From: Zygnema cylindricum
Taxonomy: Eukaryota > Streptophyta > Zygnematophyceae > Zygnematales > Zygnemataceae
Reading direction: 5' to 3'
DNA length: 64,000 bases
Assembly: GCA_037447655.1 (NCBI GenBank)
Contig: JBBHKE010002260.1
Span: 100,692-164,691, forward strand
Part shown: positions 21,648-29,718 of the stretch, piece after piece
Layout: the number at the start of each line of letters is the position of its first letter
Position numbering within the stretch: the stretch's first letter is position 1
Program-made: the position numbers and the translations under genes
Notes under the pieces: model-generated
Databases searched by the model: none
Seen by the model: only the letters and a program-made list of their open reading frames with translations
What the model was told of the DNA's origin: nothing

Positions 21648-22659
21648 AGGACCTCAAAGTAGGCAGCTCACACGAAGCCTCTAGGATAACCCTGACCCCT
21701 TTGTGTTTCAGCAAGAATAACTGCCACCCTGGCAGACAAAAACTCTGACCACCTTAATCCTTGTAAAGGCAAGACTCCCCTCAGTCTATAGCAAAAAGAA
21801 TCTCTGAATTTGCTTCCCTGAGCAGTAAGTTATGAAGAGTCAAAGTTGACCTTTTGTATAGGAGCTCTTTGGGAGCGATGGTCTAATCTATCAAAAGTTT
21901 CTAAGTCCTATCTCTCTCTAAAACTCTATCTACTGAAGTACGGCACCAATCATAAGAGTGTATCGTACATAAAGGTACATGTGCCGATGTACTTTGTGTA
22001 CGGCCATTGTACAACATGGCCAACAAGTCGACACATGTCATTTTTGGATTCGTTCCCGGAATCCCCAAAGATGTCGAAATCCAATGTGATTGTGCCACGT
22101 GGCAATTGATGTGACGTCTACCATAAACCGCCGAAAACTCATTCCGCGATCTCGGCATGCTTCGTGGCCGTCCGATGAAGTCGGATTACAATCGTGGCCG
22201 TCATAAATACTTGCGCACTATTTGTTTCGCCTTCGAAACAAAATGCGCGGTATCCGTTTCGGAAGTTCCGTGGCTGTACATTACAACTGTATCTATGTCT
22301 AAATATTCCGCTGAATGAAAATAGGCTACGTGTTAACATCTAAATAATTACGAAACCCTATATGTCCAACCATGAGTCCAGACTAACTAGCTAAGGCTAC
22401 CGGCTATGTTGACGGATGGTAGGTACCAGGTTCAAATCAAGGGTCCGTCAATTTCTATTTTGGTAAATCTACCAAAATCTACAACCCGTAACTCTATCTC
22501 TAATCAGCATAGGCAGCCATGGCTCTAGCTCCCTCTTCAACCTTCAGTGACTACGACAAGTGTGGGAGCTGAAGAGAGAAGTTAGAGGCAGACTGCCTCG
22601 GCTTCTTTTTTGCATTTTGCAAAACCTAGAAAATACTAAAATAACCTTTTATTTCTACA
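21628..22659 (-). repeat. Element C 5' LTR
   Basis: 1032 bp, starting TGAAACTCTGAG and ending TTTCTACA on the plus strand, the same length as the 3' copy. It carries the tRNA-like block on the plus strand at about 22370-22455 and the start of gag at 21628-21647. Confidence 0.92.
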
Positions 22660-22717
22660 CTAGTATCCGTGTACGCCGAGTTAGAAAATTTGAAAATTTG
22701 GCTAAATACCAAGATCT
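22660..22717. repeat. 68-bp satellite array, last segment
   Basis: One partial unit (CTAGTATCCGTGTACGCCGAG ... GGCTAAATACCAAGATC shortened here) between elements C and D. It shows that both inserted in the same array and that D lies at its right edge. Confidence 0.8.
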
Positions 22718-23712
22718 TGTTGAAATCACTGATTTAGGGAAGGTATTTTCTAGATCTTCAATTAGGTGAAATAAATAAAAGACAAAGCATAGGCAGCCTG
22801 CCTCCACCTTCTCTCTTTAGCCCCCATACTTGTCGTAGTCACTGAAGAAGAGAGAGGGCGATGGTGCCATGGCTGCCTCAGCTCCATAGACAGCACTAAA
22901 GAGTGACCTAAGTCACTCTCAACAAAAAGGTTGAGTCCGGCAGGACTCGAACCTGTGACCAGCAGAGCGAGGCGTAGCTGTCAACTCTTACCGGTCTATC
23001 GTAGTAGTCCGTTAGGATACATAGGGTTTGATAGCTATTTAAACATTAGCAAGATCATTAATTCGTTCAACGGAATAGTAAATTATGTACATAGAAACTA
23101 GTTAAGTTTTAGTGCGCACGAAATAAATGTACCGGTCATTTGTTATTTTGGACTGCAAACATTAAAAGTCAGTGTTAATCCGACGGCCCGCATCATCCCC
23201 GGGATCCTTGAATGGCCGACTTGGCGGTTTTCAGACGTGACATGACTTGGCGACATGTGGCAAGAAATATTTGGGAAGCGGGAATCCCGGAGAGCATGAG
23301 GACGAGTACGAAGGAGACGGGCGTCCACTCCATGGCCTTGTCGTACAGAAACCGTACAGCATCGGCCTTAGTACCTATTTTTACCGTACTCTCTTCTGAT
23401 TGGTTCGTACATCAGTAGATACGGGTTGTGAGATGGGTTTAGGACTTAGAGAATTGAGGAGGTAGCCGCCTCTCTCTTAACAAGCTTGTACATATATTGG
23501 CATATTTGCCACTTGATAATTAATCGCCTGGTTGGGGGTATTCAGTGATTCTTTTTGTTGTGAACTCGAGGGAGTCCAGATTGCACAGGGGTACACTTAG
23601 ATTGTCAATTTGCCTGCTTCGCTAGCAGTGATCCAAATTGAAAGAGGGCTAGCCAAATATTACCTAGAGGCTTTCTTGAATTCAGTGTTCCAATAGGGGA
23701 CACAGAGTTACA
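22718..23712 (+). repeat. Element D 5' LTR
   Basis: A 995-bp LTR from TGTTGAAATCAC to GAGTTACA. At 22925-23010 it carries the best preserved tRNA-like block of the family, antisense: on the minus strand GGTAAGAG, then a perfect B box GGTTCGAGTCC followed by TGCCGGACTCAACC and a T run. The codon matching the LTR-borne Gag ATG of elements C and E is ATA here. Confidence 0.85.
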
Positions 23713-23713
23713 A

Positions 23714-23727
23714 GTTATGGGCCCACC
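23714..23727 (+). other. Half-tRNA-iMet primer binding site, element D
   Basis: GTTATGGGCCCACC lies one base after the LTR end GAGTTACA. It is a 14-nt perfect complement of the plant initiator tRNA-Met anticodon arm and is identical to the site of element C. Confidence 0.8.
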
Positions 23728-25133
23728 CTCTAGGGTGCCCATCTTCTACGGATCTGGGTTCATTTAGTGGGAAGCCATGATGACGGGGGCATTGTGCAAA
23801 AAACTATGCTATGGTATCGTCAGTGGACGAGTGAAACGTCCATCTAAGGGGACTCCACCAGGTTTTGATGGAGTGAGGTTTTCTGCAGCAGCATTTGCTC
23901 AAACGGAGGAGAAAGACGTAAAGACAGTAGTGTGTCCGAAAAGGGGAAAGGAAAGGAAACACCTCTCACTCCTATTGCCACGGCACTCTGAGCGGTGGTC
24001 ATGAAGACCGAGGAAAACGATATTCAAATGTGGAAGTACACCAACATGAATGCCAGGCATTTCATTCTGAGGCACCTCACTCAAGCTTTGGCGACCTCTC
24101 ATCTTCACATCTTCAAGGCCGAGGAGTTGTGGATGACTTTAGTGGAGATCTATAAAGCTGGTACCATTTAGGAGCTCCAGTTGGTGGAGAAAAGGTTGGG
24201 GAGTTATACTTACAAAGGAGGGAAGATATTAGATTAATGTAATGATCTCTTTTGCCTCAATATGGAGATGGAGAGTGCCGGATGGACAAGCACAATGAAG
24301 TTCAGAGTTAACACTGTCATCATGAAGCTGCCTGAGGAGTAAGAAAACATAGTGTACAAAGTGCAAAAAATGGATGATAGCTCTTGGAAGTGGAACACCG
24401 TGGTCCGAATGATACTCGTGTACGAGAACACCATCGAGATCCGCAGAGGAGGAAAGAGCGTTCAAGCTCTAGCTGCCGGAACACATCGGTGGAGGAAGGA
24501 CCCGAAAAAGCCTTACAACAGCTTCAAAGGGGATCAATCAAGAGAACCTAGGCCTCCAAAGGGTCTTTGCCATTTCTGCAAAAAGCCGGAACACTTCATT
24601 GCTGATTGCATCAAGCTGTCGGAGCTGAGGCTTCAAGAAATCCGAGGAGGGTGTTCTTCCGGAGGGAAGAAGAAGGCACTTGTGGTCACACGAGTGAAAG
24701 GAGAAACCAAGGAGGACGAGTCTTGTGAGGAGGAAGATGGGGAGCTTCTCATTGACAAGAACTTCGAGGAGAAGGAGATTCCTCGGAAACAGAAATGTGC
24801 CCTTAGAGCCATTCGGGAAGCTCCAGAGGAAGGATAGATCACCGATTCAGGTGCATCCATACATATGTGCCGTGGCAGGCACCTCTTCACTAAGCTAAGT
24901 AAGATCCCTACTGTAGAAATATAGTATGGGGATGGGAGATAGTTACCATAGATCTAGTGTGCTCGGTAGATCTGAAAGTTTTAGTGGAGGGTAAGACTTC
25001 CATACTCACCTTCTCAGATGTGCTCTGCATTCCTCAGCTGAGTAAAAATCTTGTGTCTACTTCTGTATTAGATGATAAGGATTTTGATACCTTTCCTAAA
25101 AAGGGAGTCTCTACAGCTAAGTACAGTAAAAAT
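23718..25133 (+). pseudogene. Element D Gag and protease
   Basis: Gag similarity starts MGPPSRVPIFYGSGFI and is followed by a stop. Pieces continue in changing frames to an open 161-codon segment (24352-24837) holding a basic region and the zinc knuckle CHFCKKPEHFIADC (C-x2-C-x4-H-x4-C). A stop after EEG separates it from the protease active site ITDSGASIHMCRGRHLF at about 24838-24890. The protease then decays with many stops before 25133. It resembles the Gag of element C but is too broken to express. Confidence 0.75.
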
Positions 25134-26192
25134 TGATGGTTCGTTTAGTATTTTCTAGGTCTAAAATAAAATGCAAAAAATAATCGAAGGCAGTCTGCCT
25201 CTAACTTCTCTCTTCAACTCCCACACTTGTTGGAGTCATTGAAAGTCGAAGATGAAGCTAGAGCCACGGCTGCGTATGCTATCTTCAGATTTACGGGTAG
25301 TAGATTAGTTGATTTAAAGTAGTAAATTAGTTGATTTACTAAAAGTAAAGCTGTCCAATCCAAGATTTGATCCTGGTACCTAGCGGCTGTCAAAGCTGCC
25401 GATAGCCAGTAGCTCTATCCATTTAGTTTATGACTAGTGTTAGATTATATTCTGTTTGATAATTAAATAAACATTTCTACGCTGAAAAATTCATTTAACA
25501 GAAACTATTTACAGGATACATAGGTTCGGTTATGTTAAAGTACAGATTAAGGTACGGAGAAGAAACAAGTACCGCGCATTTGTTTCGATAGCAAAACGAA
25601 TACCGCGGGGGTATTTATTACGGCTACGATTAAATTTTCATTTAATCGGACGGCCGAAATGAATGCCGAGATCGCGGAAGAGGATTTAGGTGGTTTTTCG
25701 TCATCGCCGCATTAAATGACATGTGGCATAATGACATTGGATCACAGCATCTCCGGGGATTAAGGGAGCAAATCCGGATATACCACGTGTCGACATTTAG
25801 GCCATGTCGTACAGTATCCGTACAGAAAGTACACCGACAGCTATACCTTTGTGTACAGAAGAGTAATATGATTGGTTCCGTACATTAGTAGATAGAGTTT
25901 GTGAGAGAGATAGGACTTAGAAAAATTGGTAGATATGACCCTCTCTCCTAAAGAGCATCTGTACAAAAGGTCAACTTTAACCCTCCATAACTTACTGCTC
26001 AAGGTAGCAAATTTAGAGATTCTTTTTGCTATCGACTCAAGGTAGTCTTGCCTGCACAGAGGTGAAGGTGATCAAAGTTTTTGTTTGCCAGGGTGGCAGT
26101 TGTTCATGGTGAAACACAAAGAGGTCAGAGTTATTCTAGAGGCTTCTTGCAAGCTGTCCTCTCTCAGGACATATGGAGGTCTGAGAGTTTCA
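25134..26192 (+). repeat. Element F LTR
   Basis: A 1059-bp LTR of the C type, from TGATGGTTCG to AGAGTTTCA, directly following the element D remnant. It contains the tRNA-like block at about 25350-25430. The Gag start codons are present as ATGGAGGTC, followed by a stop. It is followed by a pre-integrase fragment. Confidence 0.8.
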
Positions 26193-26451
26193 AGTACGAA
26201 GATGAGGTCTACTTCACAGCAGATAAGGGAAGCCAAGGAATGTTTAGGCTTAACCTGAGTAATGAAAAGAAGAGTGCTTACTATGGTGGTGTCCCGAGCT
26301 TCATGATCTCGCATAAGCGGTTGGGGCATGTGCATTTTGATATGCTGAGGGAAATGAAAAAGCTGGGTGTAGTAGAAGGCATTCAGTTTGGGGATAATGA
26401 AATGATGGATGATTGTAGTGGCTATGCCCTAGGTAAGACTCACAAACTTAG
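26193..26451 (+). pseudogene. Element F pre-integrase fragment
   Basis: Directly after the LTR end the frame reads EVYFTADKGSQGMFRLNLS, SHKRLGHVHFDMLREMKK and CSGYALGKTHKLSV. This is the copia pre-integrase zinc domain; the second Cys of CSGCA has become Tyr. Primer site, gag and protease are missing, so an internal deletion joins the LTR to this point. It stops at the LTR of gypsy element G, which probably inserted here. Confidence 0.8.
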
Positions 26452-26934
26452 TGTAACAGGGTTACAAGGTTGAGTACTTAGTGGCTAGAAACTAGGTTGC
26501 TATAGTTGCGGTTTCAGAGCATCGCCGCTGCAATCCAAAACCAGCGCAACATAGCATCGTAGCAACTTAATAGTATAGCAAAATAGTAGCGCAGCATAGC
26601 AGCGCAGCGTAGCAGTATAGCAATGCCGCGTAATGTAGATTGTACTGTATGATTCTAAAAGGTTATTATGATATGGATCTCGATTGACCGTGAAGATCCA
26701 CGTGTACAATACTAGATTGACTAGCGACTAAAAGTTAAATAGAAAAGCAAATGTAGTGCACAAGGACTCTTTGAGTAGACCTTCGCAGCGAGCATTGAAT
26801 GTTGTAATCTTCTCTCGAGTAATAAAGCGCAACCATTGTCTCTAATTGTTTTAACTGCTGTGTACTCTTATTGTTGCTACGAGGAGATCCATTAAGCTTT
26901 TTGCTGTGCATTGTGGTATTTTGATTCTTTTACA
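26452..26934 (+). repeat. Element G 5' LTR
   Basis: 483 bp, starting TGTAACAGGGTTACAAGG and ending TTTTACA. Around 26520-26640 it is rich in GCAGC/ATAGCA direct repeats. It ends one base before the primer site. Confidence 0.8.
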
Positions 26935-26935
26935 C

Positions 26936-26947
26936 TGGTATCAGAGC
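26936..26947 (+). other. Standard tRNA-iMet primer binding site
   Basis: TGGTATCAGAGC is complementary to the 3' end of plant initiator tRNA-Met, the usual plant LTR-retrotransposon primer site. It follows LTR G by one base and contrasts with the internal-arm sites of elements C, D and I. Confidence 0.9.
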
Positions 26948-27106
26948 TTTCTCTCGTGACCCGACAGCACGGGAGAACATGGCTTATCCACCACGGAAAT
27001 GTAAGCGCAAGTTCTCCAAGAGTTAGAAAACGTGAGATTATAGAATGCTCAATTAAGAAACACCGTCGCAACCTTAGAATCTCGTCTTGGTGAACGACCT
27101 CATGGA

Positions 27107-27910
27107 GGCATGGAGAGAGACTTAAGGAGACTGAAGTTAAGACTACTCGACGAGTTTGATCCGGCCAGGCACAAGAACCTCGACGCGTGGCTATTCTCCA
27201 TCGCGAATTATCTTGAAAATTTTCCTAGCCTATGAGACCGTGAGAAGATTCACTACGCGGGTGGTCTTCTTAAAAGGGCAGCAAGAGCATGGTTGAGAAC
27301 AATGGTGGAAAATGACGAGGTACCGACTATTAAGGCTGTGTTCATTCAACTCCTCCATGACTCTTGGCAACCCGTTAACACGGTTAAGGCTGCGAGGGAT
27401 AAGATCGCGATTTTGAAACAACGAACCTCGGTGTTGGAATTTATGCAGCGGTTCTTGGAGTGCAAAGTCGAAATAACCACCATCACGGAGAATGAGGCCG
27501 TAGATCGCTACGTGAAAGGGCTTAAGGCATCAATTCGTAGGGATGTGGAGCAATGGCTTGCTCGGAAAAGTACAACTCCCAGTCTCTCGGGAATCATCCA
27601 ATTTGCTGAACTAAGCGATTCGGTATACTTCACCTTTCGCAAACCTTACTTATATGGGTCGAGCAGCAGCGAAGGAGGTAGTCGAGACGACGGTCCAACC
27701 CCCATGGAGCTCGGAGCAATTGATGAGGATAAGGAGGTGGTTAACGTGTTGCGGAGAAAGAAGAAGACTACCAAGGCCAAGACCAACGACTTGTCCCCCG
27801 AGGAGCTCTAAAGAAGAAGGCAAAACGGTTTATGCTTCCAGTGCGGTTCCCTCGATCATATGGCCTGAGAATGCCCAAAAAGGAGGGGAAAGCTTAACCT
27901 CGTGAGGTTA
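27107..27910 (+). pseudogene. Element G Gag
   Basis: A gypsy retrotrans_gag core: KLRLLDEFDPARHKNLDAWL, YLENFPSL, a stop, REKIHYAGGLLKRAARAWL, then an open 172-codon frame (27293-27811) with DKIAILKQRTSVLEFMQRFL and AVDRYVKGLKASIRRDVEQW. It ends in MELGAID. A CCHC knuckle follows in frame after a stop: CFQCGSLDHMA, stop, EC. The stop replaces one residue within the knuckle. The N-terminal part before 27130 is scrambled by stops. Confidence 0.8.
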
Positions 27911-27949
27911 GATGGTGAAGGGGGAGACCCTCTAATATTTCAAGGTTGA

Positions 27950-28300
27950 ATTGGAGTGAGCGAAGCTAGCTTCATGGTTGACTCCACCGCATCGGGGAAC
28001 TTCATCAACGAGGTGACGGCAAAAAAGTTGAAACTCCCTCTCGTGGTGTTAAAGGATCGTCAGTCCGTGCAATTGGCTGACGGAAGTTCCCTATCCATTA
28101 CTCATCGAACTCCGAGATTACGCGTTGGAGTTCGGAAGTTCCAGTGGTACCACACCCTTCATGTGTTAGCTCTTGGGGACCATAAGGTCATTTTGGGGAA
28201 ACCGTGGCTACAAAAATGAAATCCGACGATCGATTGGAGAAGCGGCAACATGAGAGTGCAGAAGGGTGCAGAATAGTTTGAGGTTAAAGCGAGAGCGGCT
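27950..28300 (+). pseudogene. Element G protease
   Basis: The retropepsin core reads SFMVDSTASGNFINEVTAKK, where the active-site DSGA has become DSTA, so it should be inactive. It continues KLPLVVLKDRQSVQLADGSS, YHTLHVLALGDHKVILGKPW and then stops. The flap and C-terminal HVLALGDHKVILGKPWL match typical gypsy proteases. The related fragment at 2053-2227 retains DSGA. Confidence 0.85.
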
Positions 28301-28662
28301 TGTTGAAATTTAAGTATTTTCTAGGTCTAGAGATTGTAAAATAAAAAGGCAAAAAGGGGACACTGACAACCTACCTCTAACTCTTCACTCAAGTCCCCAC
28401 ACTTGTCGCAGTCTTTGAAGACTTGAAGAGGAGTTAAATCCATGGCTGGGTGAATGTGTCCAAATCTCATATTCAAACTTTGCATTTTGTGGTGGAAGTG
28501 AGCACACAGAAAGTGTTATTTCACACGGGTGAATATATATTGGGGTTCTGACTGTCAAGGGGTGAGTCATTTAGGTTTATATCAACTTGGAGTCGGCACT
28601 ATCTAGATTATCTTCTTTTAGACCTGCTTACTCTGAGGGCCAATGGATGTCTCAAAGTTTCA
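28301..28662 (+). mobile_element. Shortened E-type LTR (H) inside element G
   Basis: A 362-bp insertion starting TGTTGAAATTTAAG and ending AAAGTTTCA, flanked by a perfect 5-bp duplication CGGCT (28296-28300 and 28663-28667). Its first about 145 bp match the start, and its last about 220 bp the end, of the element E LTR; about 800 bp in between are missing. It is best read as a solo LTR that later suffered an internal deletion. Removing it restores the gypsy frame region. Confidence 0.88.
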
Positions 28663-28667
28663 CGGCT

Positions 28668-29330
28668 TGTTAGAGAGCGGAAGAGAGATGCCTACTTTCG
28701 GCCTTACAGCTAAAGAGGGCACTCAAGAAAGAAGAGACAATTGGTTTGGTGGTCGTCCAACCTATGGAGGAGCTGAATTCAGGGATTCCGGAGGAATGAA
28801 GATTGATCTCGACTTCGACTTAAAACAAGGTGACGACAAGGAAAAGACTTCTGTCGAGGCCCCGAAAGTCGTGACAAAACTTCTCGAGGAGTATGTAGAT
28901 GTCTTTCCTCCGAAGCTCCAAAAGGTTTACCTCCAAAGCGCGAAGTGGACCACAAAATAGAGCTTGTTCCCGCAGCGGTACCCTCGACTAATTGGATGTA
29001 CAAGATGAGTTATAATGAATTGGACGAACTCAAAAAACAACTTGCGGAGTTGGTCCTAGCTGGAGCAATTAAACTAAGCACGTCACCATATGGAGCACCC
29101 GCTATCTTTTTAAATAAGAAATATGGAGGTGTTCGTATGTGTGTGGATTACCGATTGCTAAACAAGTTAACGGTGAAGAATGCGTACCCCTTACCGAGAA
29201 TAGATGAATTGTTGGATCTGTTGTTCTTTGGTCTAAAATAGACCGCAGAAGCCACCCAAACTATCATGCAAAAAAGCTAAGCAAAAATAGGTCGACGAAC
29301 AATCATTCGAAATGCATCCTCCATTTAACA
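28668..29330 (+). pseudogene. Element G spacer and RT start
   Basis: After insertion H the pol continues through [13 protein letters not shown], then a one-base shift, [79 protein letters not shown] and DELLDLL. Past 29241 faint traces remain ([12 protein letters not shown] for the usual SKIDLRSGYHQI). The polymerase YVDD box is not reached. This is the N-terminal third of a gypsy RT and cannot function. Confidence 0.85.
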
Positions 29331-29339
29331 TACAACAAC

Positions 29340-29718
29340 ATTTAGGGTTTCATGGAATAATCAACATAAATAAACCCTATGACAACATCTAAGGTTTGAT
29401 GGAATAATCGACATAAACAAACCCTAGGACAAATGAATACTAATATATAATACTATTATAGCATAACACATGTATACTAATATATATTTTCATGCATTGA
29501 ATACTATTTTAGTATATCACACATATACGAGTATATATTATCCATAAAATGGAAAACTATTACAGCATAACACATATATACTAATATATATTTTCCATGT
29601 AATGGAAACTAATATAACATTAAACATATATACTAATGCCTATTTTCCATGTATTAAATACGTAATATAGTATTACACATGTATAACTAACTATATATTT
29701 TACATATTTCTCACATAC
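29340..29718. other. AT-rich repeats left of PAP2_C exon 3
   Basis: Repeats of about 65 bp with the phrase ACATATATACTAATATATA and TTTTCCATGTA recur from about 29450 to 29700. Two copies of a CAACATAAA/AACCCTA phrase lie at 29355-29425. No exon with the missing PAP2_C active-site half could be found on the minus strand here. Confidence 0.6.

Larger units (their letters stand above)
16248..22659 (-). mobile_element. Ty1/copia element C, structurally complete
   Basis: A minus-strand copia retrotransposon of 6.4 kb with two LTRs of exactly 1032 bp (16248-17279 and 21628-22659). The 5-bp target duplication is CCAGT at left and CTAGT at right. A polypurine tract AAGGGGAG abuts the 3' LTR, and a half-tRNA primer site abuts the 5' LTR. 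Domain order is Gag, protease, integrase, RT, RNase H. The LTRs differ at scattered positions. Coding is broken by several stops and frameshifts, so it is structurally whole but not self-sufficient. It is inserted in the 68-bp satellite. Confidence 0.93.
22718..25133 (+). mobile_element. Ty1/copia element D, 5' part
   Basis: A plus-strand copia element with a 5' LTR (22718-23712), a perfect half-tRNA primer site, a decayed gag and the start of protease. It is cut off at 25133 by the LTR of element F. Integrase, RT, RNase H and 3' LTR are not present next to it, so no target duplication can be tested. It begins at the edge of the 68-bp array. Confidence 0.8.
26452..29330 (+). mobile_element. 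Ty3/gypsy element G, truncated
   Basis: A plus-strand element with a 483-bp 5' LTR, the standard primer site TGGTATCAGAGC, Gag, zinc knuckle, protease and the first part of RT. Protease and RT are adjacent with no integrase between them, which is the gypsy order. Similarity fades by about 29330; RNase H, integrase and 3' LTR are missing. An E-type LTR fragment (H) is inserted at 28301. The element reads opposite to the PAP2_C gene to its right and lies where that gene's next exon would be sought. Confidence 0.85.

Noticed and set aside
22925-23010. Functional tRNA gene
   Set aside because: Only the T arm and part of a D arm are recognisable; no complete cloverleaf with a plausible anticodon stem, and it lies within an LTR.
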